From: Odoribacter splanchnicus DSM 20712
GTDB taxonomy: Bacteria; Bacteroidota; Bacteroidia; Bacteroidales; Marinifilaceae
DNA length: 64,000 bases
NCBI RefSeq assembly: GCF_000190535.1
Contig: NC_015160.1
Span: 1,302,001-1,366,000, forward strand
Direction: 5' to 3'
The notes under the pieces were generated by a model. The model searched no databases. It saw only the letters and a program-made list of their open reading frames with translations, and was not told where the DNA came from. Shown piece after piece: positions 36,765 through 45,486 of the stretch. The stretch's first letter is position 1. Every line of letters starts with the position of its first letter. The translations under genes were made by a program, and so were the position numbers.

Positions 36765-38306
36765 TCAGAAGATATTTTCGGCACATTTTTCGCCATCCAT
36801 GGCTGCCGAAATGATTCCTCCGGCGTATCCAGCCCCCTCACCACAAGGATATAACCCTCGTATCTCGGGATGCATCAGCTGCTCATTGCGCGGAATTCTC
36901 AACGGAGAAGAGGTACGGGTTTCTACCCCCAGCAAAAGTGCCCGTTCGGATACGAATCCTTTGGCCCGTTGTCCGAAATATTGCAGTCCGGCCGCCAAAC
37001 GCCGATAAACGATCCGGGGCAACCATTCACTGATAGCAGAAGTATGTACTCCCGGTTTATAAGACGTCGCCGGCAAAGTGCTACTGTCCTTTCCGGCCAG
37101 GAAGTCGGTCAACCGCTGAGCAGGAGCGAAAAGCCCACCGCCCCCTTCCTCCCATGCCTGTCGTTCCAAGGCTTCCTGAAATACCATGCCGGCAAATAAT
37201 CCCCGGTAATTCATACTTTCCAATTCGGCCGGGCCGATAGCTGTCACCATAGCTGAATTTGCCCAGGGGGTATTCCGGTAGGAGGAGGACATTCCATTGA
37301 CGACCTGTTGGTTCGGCCCCGTTGCCGCAGGTACGATTACCCCACCCGGACACATACAAAAAGAATATACTCCCCGTCCGTCTATATTGGTGACAAAATT
37401 ATATTCAGCAGCAGGTAACCATTTGCCTCTCCCTTCCGGGGTGTGGTATTGGATGCGATCGATCTCCTGCTGGGGATGCTCTAAACGCAATCCGACGGCA
37501 AAATCTTTCGGCTCCATCCGTACCGCCTGCCTTTGCAACATCCGATAAATATCCCGGGCCGAATGGCCGGTAGCTAATATGACATGACGGCTCGCAATTT
37601 CCTGTCCTCCGGCAATCACTCCCTGTATACTGTTTTCACGGATTATCAGACCGGTCACCCGGCAACCGAAACGAATTTCTCCTCCCTGTTTTTGAATAGT
37701 TTTACGGATATTGACGATCACTCCGGGTAATTTGTCGGTTCCGACATGCGGATGGGCTTCGACCAGAATAGCAGGATTGGCTCCATGATAGACCAAAATT
37801 TCCATAACCCGGCGTACATCTCCCCTTTTCTTCGAACGGGTATAGAGTTTTCCATCGGAAAAAGTCCCGGCTCCTCCTTCCCCGAAACCGAAATTAGAAT
37901 CCTCATCTACCATCCCGGTCTTATATAAACCATTCAGATCCTTTTTCCGGTCTTCGACAGCCTTTCCCCTTTCCAGTACCAAAGGACGGAAACCACGTTC
38001 GATCAAACGCAAAGCTGCGAATAAACCTGCAGGCCCTGCACCGACCACGACCACCGTTTCTCTGTCGGACACATCCCGGTAGGCCGGAACGAAAACCTTT
38101 TCTTTCTCCTCGATACGGTCGATATGAAGTCCGGCGACCAGGTTGAACATCACTTCTTTTTGCCGGGCATCGATCGACTTACGGACAATATCTACCCGGC
38201 AGATCCGTTCTGCACCGACTCCTGCAACCCGGGCAGCGATTTGCCGCAATGTTTCCTCCACACCTGCCTGTTCTGGCTTTATTCTGATCTGAATTTCTGT
38301 ATACAT
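36765..38306 (-). CDS. FAD-dependent oxidoreductase (COG2509-like)
   Basis: 513 aa. A short N-terminal alpha/beta domain (1-75) precedes a Rossmann FAD-binding site, VVVVGAGPAGLFAA (GAGPAG at 89-94), with an acidic ribose-binding residue in VLERG. The family's RKKDLNGLYKTG and SNFGFGEGGAGTFSDGKLYT follow. A later GHSARDIYRML and the C-terminal PCGEGAGYAGGIISAAMDGE complete the FAD site. Related to uncharacterised NAD(P)/FAD-utilising dehydrogenases; no substrate is known. It lies between HU and an outer-membrane protein gene. Confidence 0.85.
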   Translation of the reverse strand: MYTEIQIRIKPEQAGVEETLRQIAARVAGVGAERICRVDIVRKSIDARQKEVMFNLVAGLHIDRIEEKEKVFVPAYRDVSDRETVVVVGAGPAGLFAALRLIERGFRPLVLERGKAVEDRKKDLNGLYKTGMVDEDSNFGFGEGGAGTFSDGKLYTRSKKRGDVRRVMEILVYHGANPAILVEAHPHVGTDKLPGVIVNIRKTIQKQGGEIRFGCRVTGLIIRENSIQGVIAGGQEIASRHVILATGHSARDIYRMLQRQAVRMEPKDFAVGLRLEHPQQEIDRIQYHTPEGRGKWLPAAEYNFVTNIDGRGVYSFCMCPGGVIVPAATGPNQQVVNGMSSSYRNTPWANSAMVTAIGPAELESMNYRGLFAGMVFQEALERQAWEEGGGGLFAPAQRLTDFLAGKDSSTLPATSYKPGVHTSAISEWLPRIVYRRLAAGLQYFGQRAKGFVSERALLLGVETRTSSPLRIPRNEQLMHPEIRGLYPCGEGAGYAGGIISAAMDGEKCAENIF

Positions 38307-38333
38307 ATCTCTGATAAATAAGAATGCTGAATA

Positions 38334-39056
38334 TCATTCAAAATTAAAACAAATCGTGAAAATCCGGGCACGTAGTTTACTTAAAGATTGTGTATAATCC
38401 TCATATCCCGGATTTTTGGGATCAGGCCGATGTACCAATACATCCGTCAATCCCAATGAAAAACGCAACTCTATTCCAAATTTGAAATAAGGCAGGTAAA
38501 AATCCGAACCAGCTCCCATTTCCAGAAAAACATCCCCTCTACGGGTTCGGAAATAAACCGACTTGTCCGGATCGATCTTATCGTGTTTTTGAAAATCGAA
38601 TTTATAACTGCTTCCTGCAGTAATAAAGGGACGGAAATTATTAATCCGCTTGGCCTTGTATTTCAACATCAACGGCAAAGAGACATAAACCGACTCATTA
38701 TAAGCATATTGTTTGTTATTTTCAACCTCCGGCACCTGCGTATACACCAGCGAACAGGTAGCGAATTCCAGTCCCGGCAAAAATCTCAGCCCCCAATCAT
38801 CACCTAATCTCAGTTCAGAAACAATACCCACCAGAAATCCGACATCCAGTTTGCCCGATTCCGCCCTCCATCCATTGGCTCCCGACAAGACGGCTTTATA
38901 GTCCATATAATTGATCCCGAGGCTAAAACCGAAATGTAATACGGTCCGGTCACCCCGCTGATAATTCAACAGACTGGTATTCCGCATTATTTTCTGGGCC
39001 TGCACGCAACAGGATAAGGATAGGAATAGGATTATATAGAACGCTTTATTCAACAT
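38334..39056 (-). CDS. Outer-membrane beta-barrel protein (PorT-like)
   Basis: 240 aa. Signal peptide 1-20 (ending CVQAQ). Short amphipathic strands suggest an eight-stranded barrel of the OmpA-like or PorT-like kind: HFGFSLGINYMDYKAVLSG, YVSLPLMLKYKAKRINNFRP, FKFGIELRFSLGLTD. The chain ends in TICFNFE. PorT-type proteins take part in gliding/type IX secretion in some Bacteroidetes, but no other such gene is near. It has its own promoter and may be transcribed with the oxidoreductase gene downstream. Confidence 0.75.
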   Translation of the reverse strand: MLNKAFYIILFLSLSCCVQAQKIMRNTSLLNYQRGDRTVLHFGFSLGINYMDYKAVLSGANGWRAESGKLDVGFLVGIVSELRLGDDWGLRFLPGLEFATCSLVYTQVPEVENNKQYAYNESVYVSLPLMLKYKAKRINNFRPFITAGSSYKFDFQKHDKIDPDKSVYFRTRRGDVFLEMGAGSDFYLPYFKFGIELRFSLGLTDVLVHRPDPKNPGYEDYTQSLSKLRARIFTICFNFE

Positions 39057-39062
39057 ACGGAA

Positions 39063-39093
39063 CGAAAGTAGTTATTTTGATTCTTTTCAACAA
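39063..39093 (-). promoter_or_regulatory. Promoter of the outer-membrane barrel gene
   Basis: Minus-strand TTG (39093-39091), a 20-nt spacer and TACTTTCG (39070-39063) match the consensus with one mismatch. It lies immediately before the ATG at 39056, leaving a very short leader. Confidence 0.5.
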
Positions 39094-39096
39094 ATC

Positions 39097-39130
39097 TTGT
39101 CCGATTTTAAAGCTAAAAATTGTAAGTTTG
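39097..39130 (+). promoter_or_regulatory. Promoter of the SDR gene
   Basis: TAAGTTTG at 39123-39130 with TTG at 39097-39099. The spacer of 23 nt is slightly long. The predicted leader is about 30 nt. Confidence 0.5.
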
Positions 39131-39167
39131 TGAATCATTCGGATAATCATTTTACAATACGATAAAG

Positions 39168-39923
39168 ATGAATAAAATAGCATTAATCACCGGAGCTACT
39201 TCCGGTATCGGCCAGGCAACAGCTTTAAAAGCTGCGGAAGCCGGATTCGATGTAATCATTACAGGCCGGAGAAACGACCGTTTACAAGAACTGGCTGAAA
39301 GTATCTGCCAGAAAGGAGCCGATGTACTCCCCTTAGCCTTCGATATCCGTCAGTCCGGAGAAGTCGAGACAGCCATTCGAAATCTCGGGGGGAAATGGAG
39401 GGATATCTCTGTATTGGTCAATAATGCCGGTTTGGCAGTGGGAGTCGCTCCCATCCAGGAGGGTGTCCTCGACGATTGGGAAAGAATGATCGATACCAAT
39501 GTAAAGGGCCTGTTATACATCACCCGTGCTGTAGCCCCCCTGATGATCGCCCGGAATACGGGTCACATCGTGAATCTGGCCTCCATCGCCGGAAAAGAAG
39601 TATATCCCGGAGGAAACGTATATTGTGCAACCAAACATGCTGTGGATGCCTTGTCCAGGGCTATGCGGACAGATATGCTGAAACATCATATTAAAGTAAC
39701 CAATATCGCCCCGGGAATGGTAGAAACCGAATTTTCCATCGTGCGCTACAAAGGAGATAAAGAGGCTGCCGACAAAGTATATCAGGGCATGACTCCGTTG
39801 ACCAACGAGGATATTGCCGAGACCATCATTTTCGCTATCACCCGTCCGGCCCACGTCTGCCTGAACGACATCGTCATCATGCCTACCGCCCAAGCCAACT
39901 CCAGAGACGTAGATAGAAAGTAA
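39168..39923 (+). CDS. Short-chain dehydrogenase/reductase, YdfG-like
   Basis: 251 aa. Classical SDR: NAD(P) glycine motif TGATSGIG (8-15), NNAG (85-88), catalytic Ser139, Tyr152 and Lys156 (YCATK). An Arg-rich segment after the second strand (GRRNDRL) favours NADP. Overall it resembles YdfG, which reduces malonic semialdehyde and oxidises L-allo-threonine or serine. It is monocistronic with its own promoter and terminator. Confidence 0.88.
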   Translation: MNKIALITGATSGIGQATALKAAEAGFDVIITGRRNDRLQELAESICQKGADVLPLAFDIRQSGEVETAIRNLGGKWRDISVLVNNAGLAVGVAPIQEGVLDDWERMIDTNVKGLLYITRAVAPLMIARNTGHIVNLASIAGKEVYPGGNVYCATKHAVDALSRAMRTDMLKHHIKVTNIAPGMVETEFSIVRYKGDKEAADKVYQGMTPLTNEDIAETIIFAITRPAHVCLNDIVIMPTAQANSRDVDRK

Positions 39924-39947
39924 AAGGTTAAGCCTTTTACTTTTTTT
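39917..39947. terminator. Terminator between SDR and dnaX
   Basis: AAAGTAAAAGG (39917-39927) and CCTTTTACTTT (39933-39943) with a 5-nt loop and a T-run to 39947. It overlaps the SDR stop codon and ends next to the tau stop, so it probably serves both convergent genes. Confidence 0.85.
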
Positions 39948-40575
39948 AATCGAGCTCCAACCCGAATATCGATTTCAGGTCTGCAACGACGGGATTGAGT
40001 TCTATAAAATGCCGGAATTTTTCTCCGGCAGTGAATAATTTTTTTTCTTCTGTCGAATTCTGATCGTCGAATAACTTAAATGACAAGGTGATAAAGCCAT
40101 TGTTCAACAATTTCATCAGTACATTCCGGAGATGCATTTTTAAAGCTTCGAGCTTATCTTGTTGCAACTGGTTATCTACTGCTAAAACAATATTTTCACC
40201 GTCGATCTCCGGCCGATGGGTCTTGAGAGCTATGGCAACCGTCGGTTCAGGACGATGATCTTGTATATAACGCTCCAGGGCAGCCACGACCTTCCTTTCG
40301 TCGATCACATCACGGGCTTCTACTTTGAATTGTTGCACCTCTGTTTTCTGCACTTTGACGACAGGCTGGGTTTGGCTGATTTGCCTCAGGGAATCCTTTA
40401 TTTTAAAAGAAGCATCGGGGCGGTGACGGTCATTTTCAGCAAAATGCCTGACCGGTTTAGGAGTAGCGACAGCCTGTCCCCCTTCTGAAGCATTAGCTGC
40501 CGTCTGAAATTTACCCGCAAAACCTTCTATTTTCAGGAGAAAACCGACCTCAGAAGCCCTCAGATTTTTTTTTTT
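39946..40575 (-). CDS. dnaX: Tau-specific C-terminal part of dnaX, reached by frameshift
   Basis: About 205 codons in the -1 frame relative to gamma run without a stop from the A11 tract (reading on as NLRASEVGFLLKIEGFAGKF) to 39946. The first part is a linker; the end (IDERKVVAALERYIQDHRPE, ALKMHLRNVLMKLLNNGFIT, FRHFIELNPVVADLKSIFGL) is the folded tau tail that contacts the polymerase and helicase. A valine codon at 40353 could be misread as a start, but the frame is open well before it. It is made either by a -1 ribosomal slip or by adding one A during transcription. Confidence 0.8.
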   Translation of the reverse strand, partial: KKKNLRASEVGFLLKIEGFAGKFQTAANASEGGQAVATPKPVRHFAENDRHRPDASFKIKDSLRQISQTQPVVKVQKTEVQQFKVEARDVIDERKVVAALERYIQDHRPEPTVAIALKTHRPEIDGENIVLAVDNQLQQDKLEALKMHLRNVLMKLLNNGFITLSFKLFDDQNSTEEKKLFTAGEKFRHFIELNPVVADLKSIFGLELD

Positions 40576-41669
40576 AGCTCATTGATCTGGCAGAGTTTGA
40601 TCAATGCCAATTCGATGCACAGCCGCTTTTCCATGCGTACTTTGTATTGCATTTCACATTGTTCAACGATCTTCAAAGCTTCGTATAGAAAATCTACCTG
40701 ACAATCCGCCGCCTGTTTGGCATAGCGTGCTTTTATTCCCGCACTGACCTCCAGTAATTGGACGGTTGCCGGATCTTTAGAAACCAATACATCCCTGAAA
40801 TGCTTTCCTAAGCCGGCAATCAGATTTCCGCCATCGAATCCTTTTCCGATGATCTCGTTGAAAAGTAAAAAGGCTTCCCCCACTTTTCCGGCATTGAACA
40901 AATCGGTCAAACGGAAATAATAATCGTAATCGAGCACGTTCAGGTTTTCGATGACCTTTTCGTAAGTCAGGTTTTTGCCACAAAAACTGACCACCTGATC
41001 GAAAATAGAGAGCGCATCACGCATAGCTCCGTCGGCTTTCTGAGCGATCACGTCCAAAGCGGCTTCCTCGGCTGTAATCCCCTCCTTTGCCGAAATATAC
41101 TTCAGATGCTCGACAGTATCTCCCACTTTCATCCGATTAAAATCATAGATCTGACAACGGGACAATATCGTGGGTAATATTTTATGTTTTTCTGTGGTAG
41201 CTAAAATAAAAATAGCATGTGCAGGCGGCTCTTCCAATGTCTTCAGGAAAGCATTGAAAGCCGAAGTACTGAGCATATGCACTTCGTCGATGATGTATAC
41301 GCTGTATTTCCCTACCTGAGGCAAAATCCTCACCTGCTCTACCAATCCGCGGATATCGTCCACGCTGTTATTGGAAGCGGCATCCAATTCGTGAATATTC
41401 AACGAACGCCCGGCATTGAAAGCCTTACAGGATTCGCATTCGTTACAAGGCTCTGCATTGGGCTGCAGATTCAGGCAATTGATCGTTTTCGCAAAAATAC
41501 GGGCACAAGTCGTCTTACCGACCCCTCTGGGACCGGTAAACAGATAGGCCTGAGCCAACTGATGGTTCACAATGGCATTCCGCAAAGTGGAAGTAATAGC
41601 CAACTGCCCCACCACCGTATCGAAACTTGCAGGCCTGTATTTTCGCGCCGAAACAATAAAATTTTCCAT
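40560..41669 (-). CDS. dnaX: DNA polymerase III clamp-loader gamma subunit (dnaX zero frame)
   Basis: 369 aa from MENFIVSARKYRP. AAA+ ATPase of the clamp loader: Walker A GPRGVGKT (46-53), zinc cysteines 65, 75, 78 and 81 (CNECESC), Walker B IIDEVHM (126-132), SRC sensor region (LPTILSRC), then the lid and collar domains. The frame ends at the second codon past the A-run (KKKI, stop at 40560). A gamma product of this kind is what E. coli and Thermus make at their dnaX slip sites. Full tau needs the -1 frame. Confidence 0.92.
   Translation of the reverse strand: MENFIVSARKYRPASFDTVVGQLAITSTLRNAIVNHQLAQAYLFTGPRGVGKTTCARIFAKTINCLNLQPNAEPCNECESCKAFNAGRSLNIHELDAASNNSVDDIRGLVEQVRILPQVGKYSVYIIDEVHMLSTSAFNAFLKTLEEPPAHAIFILATTEKHKILPTILSRCQIYDFNRMKVGDTVEHLKYISAKEGITAEEAALDVIAQKADGAMRDALSIFDQVVSFCGKNLTYEKVIENLNVLDYDYYFRLTDLFNAGKVGEAFLLFNEIIGKGFDGGNLIAGLGKHFRDVLVSKDPATVQLLEVSAGIKARYAKQAADCQVDFLYEALKIVEQCEMQYKVRMEKRLCIELALIKLCQINELKKKI
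40565..40575 (-). promoter_or_regulatory. A11 slip site in dnaX
   Basis: Eleven consecutive A in the mRNA, between CT and TCTGAGG. The zero frame reads Leu, three Lys, Ile, stop. With 12 A, or after a -1 slip, it reads on into tau. Thermus dnaX uses a run of nine A for transcriptional slippage. An assembly length error cannot be excluded from one sequence. Confidence 0.75.
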
Positions 41670-41900
41670 AAACAATCAACAATATACCCAAATAACGGAT
41701 TCACTCCGTCCGGGCTGTAAAAATAGTAAGCTTTCGGCGTATTCGCAAATTCTCCACCCATTTTTGTGGATTTTCTCACCGGAAAAAATACCTGCCGCCA
41801 TCATCGGGGCAGCAGGTATTTTTAATTTCATTACAATAAAAGGCTGCACCTCGGCATAATCATCCGAATAAGCCCGGTACTTCTGCTCCCGGTTTGTAAT

Positions 41901-42962
41901 TCATTTTAAGTATTCATCGAAAAATTCCTCCAGTTTGTCGAACGGAATAATGTCCGTCCGGTCATACAAATCCGTATGCACGGCTCCGGGAATAATCATC
42001 AGTTCCTTGTTGTCACCCTTCAGCTTCCTGAAGGCATCCTCGCTAAAATAACGGGAGTGGGCTTTTTCGCCATGAATGAGTAGCACGGCACTGCGGATTT
42101 CATCGGCATACGCAAGTATAGGAGCATTGACAAAAGCCAGTGAGGAGGTCTTGTTCCATCCCAGACCGGAGTTGATGGAACGGGGATGATAGCCTCGTTC
42201 GGTCTTGTAATAGTCATAATAATCTTTCATGAACTGTGGTGCGTCGCCGGCAGGCTTAGGATTCATCACGGTGCGGGGATAAGTGCCGGTGCGATAATCT
42301 TCCGTACGCTGGGCATTGAACTCCTGACGCATTTTATAACGGGCGTCCGCATTGTCGGCAGCATCGAAATAACCGTTCGCCGTACAGCGGCTGATATCGT
42401 ACATGGTGGAGGCCACGGTTGCCTTGATACGCGTATCGTTGGCTGCCGCATTGATGGCAAAACCTCCCCAGCCGCAGATGCCGATGATGCCGATACGCCC
42501 GGCATCCACATCCGGACGCGTCGCCAGGTAATCCACCGCTGCCGAAAAGTCTTCGGTATTGATGTCCGGCGAAGCCACACTGCGAGGTTGTCCGCCACTC
42601 TCACCTGTAAACGAGGGGTCGAAAGCAATCGTGAGGAAACCCCGTTCGGCAAGTGTCTGAGCATACAGCCCCGACGATTGTTCCTTCACGGCACCGAACG
42701 GACCGCTGACAGCGATAGCCGGCAGTTCTCCCCCGGCGGTCGTTTTCGGTACATACAAGTCGGCAGCGAGCGTGATGCCGTAACGGTTGACAAAGGTTAC
42801 TTTACTGTGGTTCACCTTATCGCTCTTCGGGAACGTTTTGTCCCATTCCTGTGTCAGTTTCAATTCTTCCATATTCCTGTTACTTTGAGTGTCCTGTGCC
42901 GGGCTTTCCGTCAAACCGGAGAGGCAGAGGAAAGCGGCCGTTAAAAAAGTTATCCGTTTCAT
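41901..42962 (-). CDS. Secreted alpha/beta hydrolase, dienelactone-hydrolase-like
   Basis: About 353 aa from ATG 42962. Signal peptide 1-21 (MKRITFLTAAFLCLSGLTES, then PAQ). An alpha/beta hydrolase fold follows: VNRYGITLAADLYVP, a nucleophile elbow GICGWGGFA in which the expected Ser is Cys, as in dienelactone hydrolases, a late Asp region (SAVLLIHGEKAHSRYF) and His in PGAVHTDLYD. It acts in the periplasm on an unknown ester or lactone. A TAACTTTG box lies at 43012-43019 on the minus strand. It is next to broken detoxification-type genes and AraC regulators, which hints at a former stress-response cluster. Confidence 0.83.
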   Translation of the reverse strand: MKRITFLTAAFLCLSGLTESPAQDTQSNRNMEELKLTQEWDKTFPKSDKVNHSKVTFVNRYGITLAADLYVPKTTAGGELPAIAVSGPFGAVKEQSSGLYAQTLAERGFLTIAFDPSFTGESGGQPRSVASPDINTEDFSAAVDYLATRPDVDAGRIGIIGICGWGGFAINAAANDTRIKATVASTMYDISRCTANGYFDAADNADARYKMRQEFNAQRTEDYRTGTYPRTVMNPKPAGDAPQFMKDYYDYYKTERGYHPRSINSGLGWNKTSSLAFVNAPILAYADEIRSAVLLIHGEKAHSRYFSEDAFRKLKGDNKELMIIPGAVHTDLYDRTDIIPFDKLEEFFDEYLK

Positions 42963-43080
42963 AACCGATGTGATTTTAATAATTACTGTTTCTTGTTTTC
43001 TTTTCACATCGCAAAGTTACAGCGCCCAGCAAAGAGGCCCGGTAGATGGATTACAGATTGTATAACCCCAATTACAGAGG

Positions 43081-43290
43081 TTATCCCATACTTTTTTTAT
43101 CCACCGTTCCCGTTTCAGACGGACAAGGAAAATCAGGCTTTTCGTTCCTGTCAATGTCACGGATATACCTTGCCGGTACGCCTCCTGCAACCGTATTGGC
43201 CGCCACATCTTTCGTCACCACCGATCCGGCGGCGATAATGGCATTGTCACCCACGGTCACCCCCCACAGGATGGTAAAAGTGTCATAATC
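43081..43290 (-). pseudogene. 3' end of a sugar O-acetyltransferase (left-handed beta-helix)
   Basis: The minus-strand frame ending at 43081 reads [20 protein letters not shown] followed by [21 protein letters not shown]. This is the last coils and the conserved P-A-R/I end of the maltose/galactoside O-acetyltransferase family. About 120 N-terminal residues are missing. No start or ribosome site is present. It abuts the flavodoxin remnant on the same strand. Confidence 0.75.
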
Positions 43291-43301
43291 CGTTCCTTTC
43301 C

Positions 43302-43385
43302 CTATACCAGTCTGCCCATTTCGTATGCCTCCTGCAATTTCGGGCTTCCCTTAATTTCTCCCGCATGCCATACACCGCCGCAAAA
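43302..43385 (-). pseudogene. 3' end of a flavodoxin-family reductase
   Basis: Only the last about 25 codons remain: [20 protein letters not shown] then EMGRLV and a stop. This is the same C-terminal type as in the fusion at 16517. Upstream of it the DNA changes directly into the AraC fragment on the other strand. Confidence 0.65.
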
Positions 43386-43766
43386 CAGCGTTCCCTTTAC
43401 CGTCTCACGCGCAGCAAAAGCAACCGGGATGTGCTGACCCGTTTCGAGCAGTTGCTGGACGAGTATTTCGAAGGATCCGCCGCCGAGCGGGACGGACTCC
43501 CTTCGGTGAAACACTTCGCCGACAAATTGTGTCTCTCATCCAATTATTTCGGAGACATGCTGAAAAAAGAAACCGGAAAGACTCCGCAGGAATATATTCA
43601 GGAGAAAATAATCGAAGTGGCAAAGGACCGTATATCCGGCACCCAGGATACGGTAAGCCAGATAGCTTATTCCCTGGGATTCCAATATCCGCAGCACCTG
43701 TGCCGCCTGTTTAAGAAACGGGCCGGATGCACACCGAATGAATACCGGGCAAAGATGATTGGCTGA
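43365..43766 (+). pseudogene. C-terminal half of an AraC-family regulator
   Basis: Homology to the AraC protein at 16952 begins at about 43407 (SNRDVLTRFEQLLDEYF, compare NKDILTRFENLLNDYF). It covers the whole double helix-turn-helix (SSNYFGDMLKKETGKTPQEY, VSQIAYSLGFQYPQHLCRLF). The sensor domain is gone; the first residues as read come from the antisense of the flavodoxin remnant. The deletion evidently removed the divergent promoter region and the 5' halves of both genes. It ends 8 bp before the intact AraC gene. Confidence 0.8.
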
Positions 43767-43774
43767 AAGGACAG

Positions 43775-44668
43775 ATGAAAAAGGCGTTGGACATAAAGAG
43801 CGTGTGTGAATGCAACCGCCGTTTGGGATGTAAAACACTGCATCCCCAGGCAAGTATCATCAATCTGGAACACCCGGATTTGGAGCAGGAAGCCGTGAAA
43901 TTCGAATTCTATGCCGTGCTGCTCATCGAGGAATGCCCGGACGGCTGTGGCTGTTGCGGCCGTAAGTATTACGACTATTCCAATGCCACGATGGTATTTC
44001 TCAAACCCGGGGAAATTTTCCGCATGAACGAAGCGGGCGTGTTGCCGGACAAAGGGTGGCTGTTGGCGTTTCATCCCGATTTACTGTACCGTACCTCACT
44101 GAAAAATCATATCAGGAACTATACGTTCTTTTCTTATAACAAGGAAGAGGCATTACACTTGTCCGGACGGGAAACGGCAACCATTACGTGCTGTCTTGAA
44201 AATATCGAAGAGGAACTGCACCACTCCATCGACACGCACACCGCAACCATTCTCTCACGGCATATCGAGTTGATGCTGGACTATTGCACCCGTTTCTACG
44301 AGCGGCAGTTCATCACACGCGAGAATAAGAACAAGACCGTGCTCGAAGAGTTGGAAACCCTGCTCGATGACTATATCGCCTCCGGCAGGTTACAGGGTGC
44401 TCTGTTGCCTACATCGGAATATTGTGCCACAGGACTGGGCCTATCCGTCCCTTATTTCAACGATTTGTTGAAATTCGAAACCGGCAAGACGTTGGATGAG
44501 TATTTCCAACTGCGACGGCTTGAAACGGCTAAAAGGATGTTGCTCAAAGCGGAAAACACCCCGGCCGTCGTAGCACAGCGGTTAGGCTATACCAGTGTAC
44601 AATATTTCAGTCTGTTATTCAAAAAAATTACGGGCATCGCTCCTAATGAATACCGGTATTCAAATTAA
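43775..44668 (+). CDS. AraC-family transcriptional regulator
   Basis: 297 aa, intact. The N-terminal cupin-like sensor contains an unusual Cys cluster (EECPDGCGCCGRKYYDYSNA, near residues 50-69) that may sense metal or redox state; this is inference. The C-terminal double helix-turn-helix (about 205-297) reads SVPYFNDLLKFETGKTLDEY, VVAQRLGYTSVQYFSLLFKK, then GIAPNEYR. AGGA lies just before the ATG. It is a paralogue of the protein at 16952 and of the broken copy immediately upstream. Confidence 0.9.
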   Translation: MKKALDIKSVCECNRRLGCKTLHPQASIINLEHPDLEQEAVKFEFYAVLLIEECPDGCGCCGRKYYDYSNATMVFLKPGEIFRMNEAGVLPDKGWLLAFHPDLLYRTSLKNHIRNYTFFSYNKEEALHLSGRETATITCCLENIEEELHHSIDTHTATILSRHIELMLDYCTRFYERQFITRENKNKTVLEELETLLDDYIASGRLQGALLPTSEYCATGLGLSVPYFNDLLKFETGKTLDEYFQLRRLETAKRMLLKAENTPAVVAQRLGYTSVQYFSLLFKKITGIAPNEYRYSN

Positions 44669-44825
44669 TCAGATCATTCTACAAAACCATTTCCGCATGC
44701 CTCATCGACCGACGATGCAGAATTGGGTGGACTTTCTTACCGGAAAGAGCGGCGGAGGCGGCCTTGCACGGAGGCCGCCCGCTGCATTACCGGTCATTAT
44801 ACACTCTTCCATTTCCTTTCTTTTT

Positions 44826-45455
44826 TCAGACCGTTAAATGCATGCTGTCCGACACCATCCGTCCATTGGGGGAAGTGGCAAAACAATACGCCTCCACTTT
44901 CGACGCTTCCCACTCTTCAGGTAAGGCATATTCCGTTTCGCCCGCCACACCGCGATTATTCAAAGCAACGATACGCACCCGCTGCAGCGCCGTTTCCAGC
45001 AACACGCCGTATACTTTGTCCGCCAGAGAAGCAAAACCTTCTTCCGGTTCCTGTGCTGTCTGACTGAAAGTATAAGTCCCCGATTCCTCATCATACCCAA
45101 CCGTTACCCGGGGTGTAACCAACAAACCGGAAGCCAGTAACAGCCGCCCGTAATCTATCGTTGCCACCGAACCGGCACCGAACGATACTTTATCCATATT
45201 GAGCGCGACAAAGGCATTGAATGCCGTACCACGCCCTACTCCGGCAAAACCTTTACGGACAACAGGCAATATACGCCTGCCGAACTGCACCAGAGTCTTC
45301 ATTTTTGCCCGTTGCTCCAGAATTTCCGGCGTAGGATTGTCTTTCCGTTTAAACACTTTCGCTTTCGCGATATTTTTACGTTTGGTGTAAACCAACGTAA
45401 TATTACCTACCGATTTGGTAACCTTGCCCAACAAATAAGAATTAAATTCTGCCAT
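44826..45455 (-). CDS. DUF6266-like protein of the holin/amidase cassette
   Basis: 209 aa with no signal peptide. It opens MAEFNSYLLGKVTKSVGNIT and has EILEQRAKMKTLVQFGRRIL then PVVRKGF, the DUF6266 pattern of Bacteroidetes. The second half (about 120-205) looks like an Ig-type beta domain (VTVGYDEESGTYTFSQTAQE, VRIVALNNRGVAGETEYALP). It is last in a four-gene cassette, 31 bp after the amidase. Function unknown; by position it could be a cargo or structural protein of a phage-derived unit. Confidence 0.65.
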   Translation of the reverse strand: MAEFNSYLLGKVTKSVGNITLVYTKRKNIAKAKVFKRKDNPTPEILEQRAKMKTLVQFGRRILPVVRKGFAGVGRGTAFNAFVALNMDKVSFGAGSVATIDYGRLLLASGLLVTPRVTVGYDEESGTYTFSQTAQEPEEGFASLADKVYGVLLETALQRVRIVALNNRGVAGETEYALPEEWEASKVEAYCFATSPNGRMVSDSMHLTV

Positions 45456-45486
45456 GATTTTTTAATTTAAAGTTTAACATAATGAA

